A stretch of DNA of 64,000 nt from positions 8,754 through 72,753 of the forward strand of contig CADECP010000027.1 in NCBI GenBank assembly GCA_902825875.1, read 5' to 3'. The translations under genes were made by a program, and so were the position numbers. The DNA comes from an uncultured Acidobacteriota bacterium (GTDB lineage: Bacteria; Acidobacteriota; Blastocatellia; RBC074). This document shows positions 26,740-36,756 of this stretch, one piece after another. The notes under the pieces are model-generated. The model ran no database searches. It was not told the DNA's origin and saw only the letters and a list, made by a program, of their open reading frames with translations. Numbering within the stretch: the first letter of the stretch is position 1; each line of letters opens with the position of its first letter.

Positions 26740-26756
26740 AAGATTGCCTTTGGGTG

Positions 26757-26776
26757 CGCCCGCGCCCTCGCGGGCA
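26757..26776. repeat. Left half of a split 20-bp inverted repeat
   Basis: CGCCCGCGCCCTCGCGGGCA, 18 nt from the gamma start codon. Its exact reverse complement is at 28149-28168. The two arms flank the orphan gene at 26820-28040. Confidence 0.9.
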
Positions 26777-26819
26777 AACTGTTAGTTAGGTCAATGGGTA
26801 TCTTTCTATTACCCCATTA

Positions 26820-28040
26820 TTAATCGAGTAGTTCTATTTTTGCCCAATGTATTCTAACTTGACTGTCTCTCTTTATGCGGATGATGCCTTTTAGCCTACC
26901 GTCTGTTGGCAATTGGCCAATTAAAAAGTCTCGCCCCGTCCAATTGATTCCTCGCTCTTCTCCTTGAAAACCTAATACTCCCTGGCCATAAATATCAACG
27001 GCGACTCGTGCGCTTCCCTTTTCAACTGTGTACTTAAACTCAATTCGAACTCGGTGTCCGTAATACCGGAGCGGAATGTCAAACCCTGCATCTCCGCCAC
27101 CACTCTTCTCGCAATCCCTACCTGGGGGACAAGTCGTTGAATTATGCGTCACTACAGTTTGATCGGTATCATCAAATTTTCTCGCATTTGTGTTAGTAGA
27201 GTTTTCAAAAGTACATTCCCTACCAAAGTAGTACGTGGCTGCTGTCGGTTTTGAATCAATAGGTTGATATTGTTGTTTCTTAGCCGGACTTTTCGCTGGC
27301 AAAACTATCCACCCTTGATTACCTAATGAAGTCTGAAGTGAGACGCGCATCTCCGCATTTGGGTCTTTTATACAGTCAAAAGATGTTGGGGTTTTAACAA
27401 GCTGAATTGTTACTTTCTGATTGATAGGAATGTTCTGGGTGTCAATTTTACAAGACAGTCCCTTGCTCTCTCTGGCATTAACAGCAATACCTGTAACCTC
27501 TCCAAAATGGGCGTTATCTTCACTGAAAGACCTGAATATGTCTCCTGTCAATCCAGACCCATCAGAGTTTAACGAATACCGAATATAGAGTTGGTTGTTT
27601 TTGAAAGTTTTGATGCAACTTAGCCAGGCAGAAACAGCGATGTTGGCGACTTGCTGGCGGAAAGAGGTATCAGTATACGAGCTAAGCTCTTCTGCGCTGG
27701 CTTTACAAAAGCGAGACTCAGCGACTGTGTATTTGCCATTAGAGTTTTGGCGTGCGTCTGACAAACCTACACTCCATGGACCATAGCCTAGGCTGCCGCC
27801 AGCTTGTTGTGCGGACGAATATGCTTCCTGAGCAGAATTGTATTCAGACCTGCACACATCATCACGTTTCTTGAGCATGATTCGAGAGGTTTGTGAGTAC
27901 TCCGTGGTATTGAATGCCTTTTGAGTCAATACGGTGTCACAAACTGATGGTGGCTGAGCGTTTGCACAATTGAAGACTAACATCAGTAAACCAACCAAGA
28001 GAATCAATGGCTCTTTGCTCAAGTATTTAAGGTGCTTCAT
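26820..28040 (-). CDS. Secreted protein of unknown function inserted in the operon
   Basis: 406 residues with a signal peptide (LILLVGLLMLVFNCANAQ). It is not recognised. It has scattered Cys residues likely to form disulfides (ten or so, for example near positions 34, 62, 112, 142), and a C-terminal beta-rich part (RVRIEFKYTVEKGSARVAVDIYGQG) that looks like a carbohydrate- or ligand-binding sandwich. The base composition is visibly AT-richer than its neighbours. It separates beta from gamma in an otherwise conserved order and is framed by a perfect 20-bp inverted repeat, so acquisition by insertion is likely. It starts after AAAGGAGGATAG. Confidence 0.7.
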   Translation of the reverse strand: MKHLKYLSKEPLILLVGLLMLVFNCANAQPPSVCDTVLTQKAFNTTEYSQTSRIMLKKRDDVCRSEYNSAQEAYSSAQQAGGSLGYGPWSVGLSDARQNSNGKYTVAESRFCKASAEELSSYTDTSFRQQVANIAVSAWLSCIKTFKNNQLYIRYSLNSDGSGLTGDIFRSFSEDNAHFGEVTGIAVNARESKGLSCKIDTQNIPINQKVTIQLVKTPTSFDCIKDPNAEMRVSLQTSLGNQGWIVLPAKSPAKKQQYQPIDSKPTAATYYFGRECTFENSTNTNARKFDDTDQTVVTHNSTTCPPGRDCEKSGGGDAGFDIPLRYYGHRVRIEFKYTVEKGSARVAVDIYGQGVLGFQGEERGINWTGRDFLIGQLPTDGRLKGIIRIKRDSQVRIHWAKIELLD

Positions 28041-28148
28041 AAACTATCCTCCTTTGTGCTGATACTTCGTTGTCGTTAGGTTTGCTAGGTCACAAAGGCC
28101 TAACACTTCGTTAGCTCTCTTCGTTTGGATGGGGCGTCTTGCAACGCC

Positions 28149-28168
28149 TGCCCGCGAGGGCGCGGGCG
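28149..28168. repeat. Right half of a split 20-bp inverted repeat
   Basis: TGCCCGCGAGGGCGCGGGCG, exact complement of 26757-26776, lying 6 nt from the stop of the beta-subunit gene. Confidence 0.9.
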
Positions 28169-28174
28169 TACCTG

Positions 28175-29338
28175 CTACGGACAATTCGTGCGAGTAATTT
28201 GATAGAGCCGGTCATAAGGTTGTCGCACGTGAACCGGTTCTTTGATCGGCACGCGCACTGCTTCGCTGCCGTCGTCCCGCATGCCGCTGACAAAATCTCC
28301 CTGCCGTCGCCAGCGAGTCATCATTTGTTCCGACGAACCAAACAACGCCAGCAGCCCCTGCAAATCAGGATCGTTCGGCGCGTTGCGATAAGTCTTCACC
28401 GCATCGTCCACGCCGGGGCCGAACATCTGTTTTGTGAACGAGTGCGGCACGTGGATCGGCGGGATGTAATAAACATTCGGTTCCAGGCCGAGTTGCGGAA
28501 ACAGCGGCAAGGCGACTTTGCGAATGTGAACCAGGTAATCAATCGGGTTGTCCGCCTGCGCTTTGTCCGGCGTGTTGATGAACCCGGCCAGCCGAATTTT
28601 GCCAATGCAATTTTCAAAACATTGCGGCTGAATGCCCTGCTCGATTTTCGGGAAACAGGCGATGCACTTTTCCGAAGTTCCGGTCATCGCGTTGAAAAAG
28701 ACTTTCTTGTAAGGGCAGCCTTTGACGCATTCCTGATAACCGCGACAGCGCCCTTGATCCACCAACACAATGCCGTCTTCAGGACGTTTGTAAATCGAAC
28801 CGCGCGGGCACGCCGCCAGACACGCCGGGTAGGTGCAGTGATTGCAAATGCGAGCCAGGTAATAAAACCAGGCCATGTGCTGCGCCATGTGTTGCAGCGA
28901 AAAACTCGCTCCGCCATCCACCTGCCCAGCGCAATCGTCTTCGCCGACGTTCGGGTAAGCGTAATCAATGTCTTCAGGCCGCCAACCCAGCACGCGCTCG
29001 CCCGCCGGAGCCGATTCGAAAATCGTCTGACCTTCGTAAGTGTGCAGCTTCTGGCCTTCGTATTCCTTCTCGCTCCATTTCTGGCCGTCGAGCATTTCCA
29101 GCAGCTTCAAATCCCACGCGAGCGGATAAAAGCCGTAAGGTTTGGTTTCGACGTTGTTCCAGAGCATGTATTCCTGCCCAACGCCCGAAGTCCAAGTCGT
29201 CTTGCAAGCCAGCGTGCAGGTCTGGCAGGCAATGCATTTGTTGGTATCGAACACCGCCGCGAATTGTTTGTTCGGGCGACTTTCGGGATACCAGTACGAC
29301 ATTTCTCTGCCGAGTTGCCAATTGTGTACACGAGCCAT
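28175..29338 (-). CDS. Beta subunit, four-cluster iron-sulfur protein (NarH/NxrB/SerB-like)
   Basis: 387 residues. Four cysteine groups: [13 protein letters not shown] near the N-terminus, [26 protein letters not shown], and [21 protein letters not shown]. These are the arrangement of NarH-type subunits carrying [4Fe-4S] and [3Fe-4S] clusters. No signal peptide is present, as expected if it is carried out through Tat with the alpha subunit. It wires the molybdenum subunit to the gamma haem. Confidence 0.92.
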   Translation of the reverse strand: MARVHNWQLGREMSYWYPESRPNKQFAAVFDTNKCIACQTCTLACKTTWTSGVGQEYMLWNNVETKPYGFYPLAWDLKLLEMLDGQKWSEKEYEGQKLHTYEGQTIFESAPAGERVLGWRPEDIDYAYPNVGEDDCAGQVDGGASFSLQHMAQHMAWFYYLARICNHCTYPACLAACPRGSIYKRPEDGIVLVDQGRCRGYQECVKGCPYKKVFFNAMTGTSEKCIACFPKIEQGIQPQCFENCIGKIRLAGFINTPDKAQADNPIDYLVHIRKVALPLFPQLGLEPNVYYIPPIHVPHSFTKQMFGPGVDDAVKTYRNAPNDPDLQGLLALFGSSEQMMTRWRRQGDFVSGMRDDGSEAVRVPIKEPVHVRQPYDRLYQITRTNCP

Positions 29339-29352
29339 GATTGTTCCTCCGC

Positions 29353-29426
29353 GTGTCAGTAGCCCGACCGTAAGGAAGGGCTGGGTTGTGAGGTCAGTCC
29401 CTCCCTTACGGTCGGGCTACTGACAC
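29353..29426. repeat. Cluster palindrome copy 2 (arms A and A)
   Basis: 74 nt, ends GTGTCAGTAGCCCG and CGGGCTACTGACAC; both arms are type A (CGACCGTAAGGAAGGGCT against GGGAGGGACTGACCT-side complement). It fills the spacer between alpha and beta genes. Confidence 0.9.
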
Positions 29427-29431
29427 CGTTG

Positions 29432-32400
29432 TTATTCGCTGACGAAGCCGCCAGCCAGATATTTTTGCATCGCTTCTGATTCATATTTCGGGCGGATGCC
29501 GATTTCCGCCGGTCGCCAGAGTTCGTGGCCTTCGATGCCGCCGGGTTCGGCTTTGGTGATTTTGACGAAGGACTCGCGCGGCGCTCCGGTCGGACAATGC
29601 GTATCCGGCAGAAAACCCTTGCCTATGCCTTGTCCGAACATTTCTTTGCGTACCAGCGAATCGGTCATCAGCGTAGGTTTCAACCAGCCGCGCGTGGCCG
29701 ATTGGTGAGAACCGGAACGGAACATCGCCTGATAATTCGTGCGCGGATTTTTGGCCAAACCGTCGGCGCGTTCTTTCGATCCCTGCACCGAACCGGGCGT
29801 GGCCGTGTACATGTTGAACCACATGCGCGTCACGCCGCGCGGAGTGCCGGGATAGTAACGAGCGCGGCATAACAGGCGCGCGACTTCATAATCTTTCTTG
29901 TTGTTTTGCCAGCCGCGGAACGGTCGGTCTTCGGGATCGGCGTCAATCCAGACGTAATCGCCGTCCTGCACTCCCATCTCGCGCGCGTCGGTCGGGTTGA
30001 TGTCAACGTACCCTTCCGTGACAAAGGGTTTGCGTTTGTCGCGGCGGTACAAATCTCCAAACGGCCCGAACAGCACGGCGATCATGTCCACGTCCACCGG
30101 CGTGGTGTGCGAACCGTGACGGAACTTCGGCGTATGGAAGATGAATTTGAAGCCGTCTTTCATCAGCGGATGCGCGGTCTTTTTTGCTTCCGCCCACGAA
30201 TAAACCACGTTGCGTCCGCAGCGCGTTTCGCACGACAGGTCGTCGCGTTTGACGCCGTAAACTTCAGGCCCGTCCGGGCGCAAAGCTTCGTGTTTGGGCG
30301 CGATGATGATGTTCGGTTCATAAAAGGTTGAATCAACCGGTTCGCGATGCACGGGCAGGTTTTCGCCAGCTTCGATGAATTCGTTTTCTTCGCGGTACAT
30401 TTCCAGCCGACCGCTCTTGGTGTACCACGGCGTCGAATCGGTCAATTGATCGTAACCGACGGCTTTTGGCGTCGTGCGGCTGTTCATCAACGCGGGCACG
30501 CCTTCCAGAGCTTTGGCTTCAAGGTCAGCGAACTTGTAGCCCTTCGTGTTGGTCGAATGATCCAGCACTCGTTGCAGGTAAACGTCTGTGCGATTTTCGC
30601 GGACGAATTTCCAGTAATCGTTGAAGCGGTTGTCTCCGGTCAGTTTTGCCATTTCCGAGCATACCAACGCCATCACTTCAATATCGCCCATAGTGTTGAA
30701 GATGCGCGGAATCGGCGTGCGCGGGAAGACAGACAAAAACGGATTCGTCACCGAAGCCGTCATATCGGGATGCTTTAATTCGCCCCAGGAATCCACGCCG
30801 AAGACCACGTCCGCCCATTCGCACGAAGCCGTCCACCACCATTCATTGACGGCGATCATTTCAATGCGCGGCAACACGTTGACGACCGTGTTGTAATGCC
30901 ATTTGACGTTGCCCAAAATCGAGTTCGCGTTGGCGAACCACATGGATTTGGTCGGCGTCGGGATGTGCGTCGAGCCGGTCAGCAGTTTGTTGCCGACGCG
31001 CAGCGGATGATCTTCGTGGTTGTAATAGTGCGCCGATTCAGCGCGCCAGTATTGTTTCGGACGCGCGGGCTTGGCCGGATCGAGTTCAATGTCGAAAGGA
31101 TTTTCGTTGATGTATTGCGGGCAACCGCTGAAAAGCGCAGTTCGATAATTGCCGGCGTAGGAGCCAACGTTCCCGCCAATCTTGCCGACGTTGCCGGTCA
31201 GCGCGGCCAGCAAAAAGATGTCGCGGTCTTTGTTGTCGTTGTTGAAAAACTGATTCGGCCCCATTCCGGTGGCGAACAAAGTCGTGCCGGGATTCTGCGC
31301 GAAGTGGCGCGCCAGCGATTCAACCGCAGCGGCAGGCGCCCAAGTGATTTCTTCGACCGTTTTGGGATCGAAGTGCGCGGCGTATTCCTTGACCAAATCA
31401 AACACCGGGCGGCAGCGAACCTTCTTGCCGTCGGCCAGCGTGACTTCGATGGAACCTTCCATCAGCGCGTCGCCGACTTTGGAGTTTTTGCCGACTTCAT
31501 CGCGCGTCATCATCTTGGGTGAATTGCTGGCGCGATCCCACCAAACATAATCGCCCCATTCGCCGCGCAGTTTTTCAGTCGTGTAATTCTGCGTGGTTTG
31601 CGCTGCCGGAGCCGGTTCTTTTTCGCCCGGCTTCAACACGACGGTGTTTTTCAATGCGGCCTGTCCCTGACCGAACACATCCTGCGCGCGCAAATTCTTC
31701 AATGTGTCCATACGCACCAGCACGGGCATATCCGTCCATTGCCGAACGTATTCCCTGTCCCACAAACCTTCGCGCAAGATGACGTTGGCGAAGCCTAAAG
31801 CCAGCGCGGGCGTCGTGCCGGGACGAACGACGACGACATCATCGCCTTTACTCGAAGTTGACGAATACTCGCAAGCGATGACGACGACGCGCGTGCCTTT
31901 CAATCGAGCTTCGGTCAGCCAATGGGCGTCCGGCATCTTGGTTGAAATCCAGTTCATGCCCCAGACGACAACCGTCTTGGCGTGTTCGACGGCGGACAAG
32001 TCAAACTCGACGGTTTGCTGTCCCGTCACCATCGGATGGCCGGGCGGCAGGTCTGTGTGCCACGAATAATTGTCGAAGCCTTTGCCGCCGACCGCTTTGT
32101 CCGGGCCGACCTTGCGAATATGCGCGTCCAGCAGCGCCATCGAATTCGCCACACGATACATGCCGAACACGCGCGTCACGCCCAGCAGCGGCATGCCGCC
32201 TCGGAATTTCAGCACTTGCGTGCCGACACCGCCCGTCGCTTCAATCGTGGCTTCGTCGTAATGCTGAGCTTTCAGGCGTTGTTTGCCCGCTTCGCCGGTG
32301 TAAGTTTCGGCGATGTTTTTCAACGCGGCGGCAACGATTTTCGCGGCCTCGGCATGCGGCAAACGCACCCATTCATCGCGGGCGCGTTGGAAGTATTCTT

Positions 32401-32866
32401 CATCCGGGCGACCATCTTTGCCGCGTGGGAAACCGGCTTCGTACCAACGCTTGAACCCTGCACGCACCATCGTTTGATTGACGCGCCGGTCGCCATAAAA
32501 GCGCCGCGTCAGCGCCAGGCCTTTTTGGCAAACGCGCGGGTCCCAACGATGCGTCGCGCCTTTGCCGTTCAGGTCTTTGGCTTGACCGTATTTCATCGTC
32601 GGGCCGATGCGCGTGATGACGCCTTGTCGCACGTAAGCGTTGAGCAAACAGTTGTGCGTGTCATTCGGCGCACAGGTGAAGGTGTATTTGGAATCGTACT
32701 TCCACAAATCGCGGTAAACGCGTTCCCATCCGCGATCAGGATAAGTCGCCAGCGGGTTGGTCACCGCTTGCAACTCCCAGGCGTTGGCCGCCGAAGCCGC
32801 CAGCGCGCCGAATCCGGCAGCCGCGACTGTTTGCAGAAAATCTCGTCGGGAAAGTTCTTTCTTCAT
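29432..32866 (-). CDS. Molybdopterin oxidoreductase alpha subunit, type II DMSO reductase family (pNar/Nxr-like)
   Basis: 1144 residues. A Tat signal (SRRDFLQT followed by an Ala-rich h-region) sends it to the periplasm. The FS0 region [21 protein letters not shown] and the line [20 protein letters not shown] resemble NxrA, periplasmic NarG, EbdA and related type II enzymes. The C-terminal cofactor domain includes [21 protein letters not shown] 32866 overlaps the upstream stop by 4 nt and has GGGAG at good spacing, so it is preferred to ATG 32881. The substrate could be nitrate, (per)chlorate, selenate or an organic compound; nrfHA downstream favours nitrate. Confidence 0.9.
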   Translation of the reverse strand: MKKELSRRDFLQTVAAAGFGALAASAANAWELQAVTNPLATYPDRGWERVYRDLWKYDSKYTFTCAPNDTHNCLLNAYVRQGVITRIGPTMKYGQAKDLNGKGATHRWDPRVCQKGLALTRRFYGDRRVNQTMVRAGFKRWYEAGFPRGKDGRPDEEYFQRARDEWVRLPHAEAAKIVAAALKNIAETYTGEAGKQRLKAQHYDEATIEATGGVGTQVLKFRGGMPLLGVTRVFGMYRVANSMALLDAHIRKVGPDKAVGGKGFDNYSWHTDLPPGHPMVTGQQTVEFDLSAVEHAKTVVVWGMNWISTKMPDAHWLTEARLKGTRVVVIACEYSSTSSKGDDVVVVRPGTTPALALGFANVILREGLWDREYVRQWTDMPVLVRMDTLKNLRAQDVFGQGQAALKNTVVLKPGEKEPAPAAQTTQNYTTEKLRGEWGDYVWWDRASNSPKMMTRDEVGKNSKVGDALMEGSIEVTLADGKKVRCRPVFDLVKEYAAHFDPKTVEEITWAPAAAVESLARHFAQNPGTTLFATGMGPNQFFNNDNKDRDIFLLAALTGNVGKIGGNVGSYAGNYRTALFSGCPQYINENPFDIELDPAKPARPKQYWRAESAHYYNHEDHPLRVGNKLLTGSTHIPTPTKSMWFANANSILGNVKWHYNTVVNVLPRIEMIAVNEWWWTASCEWADVVFGVDSWGELKHPDMTASVTNPFLSVFPRTPIPRIFNTMGDIEVMALVCSEMAKLTGDNRFNDYWKFVRENRTDVYLQRVLDHSTNTKGYKFADLEAKALEGVPALMNSRTTPKAVGYDQLTDSTPWYTKSGRLEMYREENEFIEAGENLPVHREPVDSTFYEPNIIIAPKHEALRPDGPEVYGVKRDDLSCETRCGRNVVYSWAEAKKTAHPLMKDGFKFIFHTPKFRHGSHTTPVDVDMIAVLFGPFGDLYRRDKRKPFVTEGYVDINPTDAREMGVQDGDYVWIDADPEDRPFRGWQNNKKDYEVARLLCRARYYPGTPRGVTRMWFNMYTATPGSVQGSKERADGLAKNPRTNYQAMFRSGSHQSATRGWLKPTLMTDSLVRKEMFGQGIGKGFLPDTHCPTGAPRESFVKITKAEPGGIEGHELWRPAEIGIRPKYESEAMQKYLAGGFVSE

Positions 32867-34518
32867 TTCTTTGTCTCCCAATTGCGAATGAAGGTGATGA
32901 TGGATTCGATCTCCGCCTGCGTCAGCGCGCGCCGCACTGGCGACGGTTCAAGAAAGCCTTTCATTGCCGTGCCGCGACGGCCTTTGCCGATGGTTTCGAC
33001 AAAGAAGCGGTCGTTGGCGGTTGAAAGCAGCACTTTGTTGTTGAGCGCGGGGCCTTCGCCGCCTTCGCCTTTTGCGCCGTGACAGCCGGAACAATTAGCC
33101 GCGAAAAGCTTCACGCCTTCCGCCGCATTGCCTTTGACCCAGCGCGGCGGGTTGGTATCAGTCACCAACGCAGTGTTGCCGCCGAGTTGCCGCAAATAAG
33201 CCACGACGCGCGCAATCTCTTCCGGCTTCAAACCGGCTTCAGAAGACCAGGAAGGCATCTTGCGACCGGGGCGACCTTGCTTGATGGTTTCGGTGATGAA
33301 CTCGTCCGAAGCGACTTGCAGAAAGTCCGGCCCGGCGATGTTCGGGAAAGGCGGAATGCCTGGATAGCGCGCGCCTTTGCCATCGGCTCCGTGGCAACCG
33401 GCGCAAATGGCGCTGAAGATCGTTGCGCCGTCGGTGGCGAATTCGCGCGCGCCGAAGCGCAAGGCGCTGACGCGGTCTTTCGGCAAATACGCGCCGGGCA
33501 ATTCGCGCCGCCGCAGCGACAGCACATACATCGTCAGCAAATCAATCTGCTTTTCATTCAAACCCATCATCGGCATCTGCGAACCCGGCACGATGCCCAG
33601 CGGCGAGCGGAAGTGTTCGCCCAGCCAGTTCGACAGAATCGGCGCGCCCGGCACGTGCGTGAAGTTCGCCTGCCCAGGGTCTTTTTCTCCGGCGCGCGAC
33701 AAATCTGGCCCGGCGTCTCCGCCAACACCGCTGACTTTGTGACAGCCCAGACAGCCCAGCGAATTGAACTGCGCTTTGGCTTCGATCAGTTTCGATGCGC
33801 CGACGCGCGTTGCCAGATAATCGCTGAGAGCCGCGCGGTCTGCTTCGCTGATGGCTCCGAAGGAATTTTTCCACGGCAATTCGGCGGCTTGTTCGTGACG
33901 CTGCACGTGCGCGTCGTACCAATTCGCCACATAACCTTTGACGCCGACGTGCGACAAATCCGGGCCTTCCATTCCGCCGCCACCGGGACGAATCGTGCCG
34001 CCGCGACCTTCAACGCGATGACAGGCCAGACAATCCAATCGCTCAAACGCGCTGCGGCCTTTTTCCAAACCGGCCAGGTTTGGCACGTTCAGCGAACTGT
34101 GACAGGTGCCGCATCCGGCTTGGCTGTATTTCATCGGCAACATAGGCTGTGGCCAGAAATGCACCGTGCCGTGCGCGTCGGCTTTTTCAGTCGCGCGGCC
34201 TTGTCCGCCGTGGCAAGTCGTGCAGCCGTAATCGGCGGTTTGATGAACTACGTTTTTGTGCGCGGCGGTGACTGCCGCGCCGGTAATGCCCGATTCGCCC
34301 GGAGCCATGCCTACGTGGCAGGAAACGCAGCGGTCGGAAATGCCCAGCGTCGGATTGACGATTTGCCGCAAGCGCACATCAAGCGCGCCTTCGGATGACC
34401 GCGAGGCTTTTTGAATTGAGCGCCATTCCTTGCCGAATTCTTCCTGACCGGCGGCGACAAACAGCAGCAGGAACACGCCCAAGCTCGACCAAAGCAACAG
34501 ATGTTTGTTCTTGTTCAT
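32863..34518 (-). CDS. Seven-haem c-type cytochrome
   Basis: 551 residues. An N-terminal helix ([18 protein letters not shown]) anchors or exports it. Seven CxxCH motifs occur: CVSCH, CTTCH, CGTCH, CLACH, CLGCH, CAGCH, CSGCH. The first three are in a compact multihaem part; the last four sit in cytochrome-c-like domains with their own Met-containing stretches ([21 protein letters not shown]). It links cytochrome b/Rieske to the molybdoenzyme by position, and its stop overlaps the alpha start, so the electron path quinol to this protein to gamma/beta/alpha is a reasonable inference. Confidence 0.88.
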   Translation of the reverse strand: MNKNKHLLLWSSLGVFLLLFVAAGQEEFGKEWRSIQKASRSSEGALDVRLRQIVNPTLGISDRCVSCHVGMAPGESGITGAAVTAAHKNVVHQTADYGCTTCHGGQGRATEKADAHGTVHFWPQPMLPMKYSQAGCGTCHSSLNVPNLAGLEKGRSAFERLDCLACHRVEGRGGTIRPGGGGMEGPDLSHVGVKGYVANWYDAHVQRHEQAAELPWKNSFGAISEADRAALSDYLATRVGASKLIEAKAQFNSLGCLGCHKVSGVGGDAGPDLSRAGEKDPGQANFTHVPGAPILSNWLGEHFRSPLGIVPGSQMPMMGLNEKQIDLLTMYVLSLRRRELPGAYLPKDRVSALRFGAREFATDGATIFSAICAGCHGADGKGARYPGIPPFPNIAGPDFLQVASDEFITETIKQGRPGRKMPSWSSEAGLKPEEIARVVAYLRQLGGNTALVTDTNPPRWVKGNAAEGVKLFAANCSGCHGAKGEGGEGPALNNKVLLSTANDRFFVETIGKGRRGTAMKGFLEPSPVRRALTQAEIESIITFIRNWETKK

Positions 34519-34537
34519 AACGCCTCAATAGCGCGGC

Positions 34538-34613
34538 GTGTCGGTAGCCCGACCGTGAGGGAGGGCTTGGACTCACAATGCCAAGCCCTCCCTCACGGTC
34601 GGGCTACTGACAC
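34538..34613. repeat. Cluster palindrome copy 3 (arms A and A)
   Basis: 76 nt, ends GTGTCGGTAGCCCG and CGGGCTACTGACAC, with the most regular pairing of the set (CCGTGAGGGAGGGCTTGG and its exact complement). It lies between the cytochrome b and cytochrome c genes. Confidence 0.92.
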
Positions 34614-34618
34614 AGGCT

Positions 34619-36175
34619 TTAGTGACCCGGCCAGTCAGCCGGCGACCAGAAAAATTCCCAGTTCGGCCCGCGGAAATATGTGCCGATGATCGTCAACACG
34701 ACGAAACCGCACAAAAACACAGTGAACAGTCCCAGCGCCCCGGCGCGCGTGGAGTTGTAACGCCGCACCAGCCAGACTGAATACAAGGCGTAAACCAGTG
34801 TCAGCACAGTGCCGGGATTGATCGCTGTGATGACCAGTTGCGGCACGGCGGGAAACCATTCCCGCAACCAGCCGAAACGAATCACCAGCGCTTCGATCAA
34901 AATTGAAGCACCGAAACCAACGACCATCGCCTGTTTGACCAGCGGCCAACCGCCCGCGCCGCCGAACCATTCGCCGGTGCCTTGCTCTTCACGATCCAAA
35001 AACGGAATCAGTCCTAGTCCGATGATGACGATGGAGGGAATGCCTATGCCGCCCATAAAGGCGGAAAAGGCGACCATTTCCTGCAAACCCAGGAAGTACC
35101 ACGGGGCTTTGGCGGGATTTTCAGGCACTGCCGGGTTGGCCAATTCTTTGAGCGGCGCGTCGGAAAGCAGTGACAGGCCGATGCAGATCAACGTCGTCAA
35201 CATCAGCACGGCCAGTTCGGCGTAAAACAAATGCGGCATCGAAGGCACAGTGTTTTCCGGCCCGCGATTGACCACCGACGTTTTGCCTTTGACGATGGCG
35301 GCCAGTTGATAAGTCTTTTTGGGCGCTTCGGTAAAAACGGGATAAGTTTCTTCCTTGCGGGATTCCAGCCGTCCGTCGGCATCCGCCGGGCGCACCATTC
35401 CGCCGTCTTTGCGGATACGCCAGAAATGCACGGCCATCAACGCCACCAAAGCCAGCGGCAAAATCATGACGTGCAGCAGGTAAAAGCGAATCAAGGCTTC
35501 GTCGCCGACAATGTCCGAACCGAGCAGCAACAGGCGTTGGAATCCGCCGGGATCGAACCACTCGGTCATGTTCAGCGCGTCCGTCACTTCGCGCGGAGAT
35601 TGCGCAATGTTCGCGCCGATGGTGATCGCCCAATACGCCAGTTGATCCCAGGGCAACAGATAACCCGTAAACGACAGGCCCAGCGTGATGACGAACAATC
35701 CCATGCCGATCAGCCAGTTGAATTCGCGCGGTCGGCGATAGGCTGCGGTGTAAAACGTTCGCGCCATGTGCAGGATCACGGCCACAACCATGACGTTGGC
35801 CGCCCAGCGGTGAATGTTGCGAATGAAACGTCCGGTGGGAACGACGAAATGAATGTCTTTGATCGAATCGTAAGCGGCGTCGGGGTAGGGTTTGTAGTAA
35901 AACATCAGCAGCACTCCCGTCACCAGCGTAATCAAAAACGCCGCCGTCGTGGCAATGCCCAAGCCCATCGTCGTCGTCCAGCGCAGATTCCAGCGATGCG
36001 TTCTGACCGAATGCAGGTGCAAAAAGACGTTGCCGAACACAAAGGTCGAGCGCGTGCGATCCGTCGTCGGTTTGCCGCTGCGAAACATCGCATCGCGCAA
36101 CCGTCGCGGAGCCGCCAACAAATTGTCGCGGAAGACCTGCAACGCCGAACGTGGTTCAATCATTGGAGTGTTCAT
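34619..36175 (-). CDS. Cytochrome b of a Rieske/cytochrome b complex (b6/subunit IV fused type)
   Basis: 518 residues with about ten to eleven membrane helices. Haem-binding histidines are spaced as in cytochrome b6: H-x13-H in NIHRW...ILHMAR and H-x14-H in LLHVM...VHFWR. The quinol-site line PWDQLAYWAITIGANIAQ is b6-like. The usual PEWY of subunit IV is replaced by KAPWYFLGLQEM. A hydrophilic insert (about 255-300) separates the b6-like part from the subunit-IV-like part, and three more helices follow. With the Rieske protein it should oxidise menaquinol. Confidence 0.9.
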   Translation of the reverse strand: MNTPMIEPRSALQVFRDNLLAAPRRLRDAMFRSGKPTTDRTRSTFVFGNVFLHLHSVRTHRWNLRWTTTMGLGIATTAAFLITLVTGVLLMFYYKPYPDAAYDSIKDIHFVVPTGRFIRNIHRWAANVMVVAVILHMARTFYTAAYRRPREFNWLIGMGLFVITLGLSFTGYLLPWDQLAYWAITIGANIAQSPREVTDALNMTEWFDPGGFQRLLLLGSDIVGDEALIRFYLLHVMILPLALVALMAVHFWRIRKDGGMVRPADADGRLESRKEETYPVFTEAPKKTYQLAAIVKGKTSVVNRGPENTVPSMPHLFYAELAVLMLTTLICIGLSLLSDAPLKELANPAVPENPAKAPWYFLGLQEMVAFSAFMGGIGIPSIVIIGLGLIPFLDREEQGTGEWFGGAGGWPLVKQAMVVGFGASILIEALVIRFGWLREWFPAVPQLVITAINPGTVLTLVYALYSVWLVRRYNSTRAGALGLFTVFLCGFVVLTIIGTYFRGPNWEFFWSPADWPGH

Positions 36176-36192
36176 GCTTTCTCTCTAAGCTC

Positions 36193-36267
36193 GTGTCAGT
36201 AGCCCGCGCGTAAGCAAGGGCCGGTCACACGAGTCCAAGCCCTCCCTCACGGTCGGGCTACTGACAC
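36193..36267. repeat. Cluster palindrome copy 4 (arms B and A)
   Basis: 75 nt, ends GTGTCAGTAGCCCG and CGGGCTACTGACAC. The left arm is type B (CGCGTAAGCAAGGGC), the right is the complement of type A (CCGTGAGGGAGGGCTTGG). It lies between the Rieske and cytochrome b genes. Confidence 0.9.
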
Positions 36268-36270
36268 TTG

Positions 36271-36756
36271 TTAAGCTGTTTCCTTTGTTCCCGCCGGAAC
36301 TGTGGTTTCTTCATCAACCACCCAGGTGCCGCCTTTGTTGCTGACTTTCAGCCAAGCCAGAGCTTTCGGCGCGGGGCCGCGCGTGACTTCGCCGTCAACC
36401 GCGAAGCGCGAACCATGGCAAGGACATTCAAAGCCTTCGGTCGTCGGTTTCACCACGCAGCCCAAATGCGTGCAGATGGTGGAAACGGCGTGAACGCCTT
36501 CGCCGTCGCGAAACATCGCCACGGCGCGACCGGGCGGCACAAAGGCTTCTCCGGCGGCCAGCGTTTCCGGCAAAGTCACCGAAAACTTTTTCGACGGCGA
36601 AGAAAGCACAGCCGCTTTGGGCAGTTTCAACATTCCCAACGCTGAAAAGAGCAACGCGCCCGCCATCGTCCACAACGCCGACAGCCCCAGAAAATCGCGG
36701 CGCGGCATCGGTTCAGGATCAAGGCGAGATTGCGGTTTACCGGCTTTGACAGTCAT
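36271..36756 (-). CDS. Rieske [2Fe-2S] protein
   Basis: 161 residues from ATG 36756, which overlaps the upstream stop (ATGA). A twin-arginine motif (PRRDFLGLSALW) and membrane helix lead to the Rieske domain with CTHLGC and CPCHGS, including the second-loop DGEVTRGPAPKAL line. It is the electron exit of the cytochrome b complex encoded next. A longer open frame to 37005 overlaps the flavoprotein and is rejected. Confidence 0.93.
   Translation of the reverse strand: MTVKAGKPQSRLDPEPMPRRDFLGLSALWTMAGALLFSALGMLKLPKAAVLSSPSKKFSVTLPETLAAGEAFVPPGRAVAMFRDGEGVHAVSTICTHLGCVVKPTTEGFECPCHGSRFAVDGEVTRGPAPKALAWLKVSNKGGTWVVDEETTVPAGTKETA

Noticed and set aside
28070-28120. Integron attC site beside the inserted orphan gene
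   Set aside because: GTTAGGT and GCCTAAC motifs are present but in the wrong order and without the inner L'/L'' arms; no integrase is near.
29432-32866. Calling the alpha subunit NarG outright
   Set aside because: The FS0 region and Tat signal fit several type II enzymes, and an EB_dh gamma subunit replaces NarI; the substrate is not readable from sequence alone.
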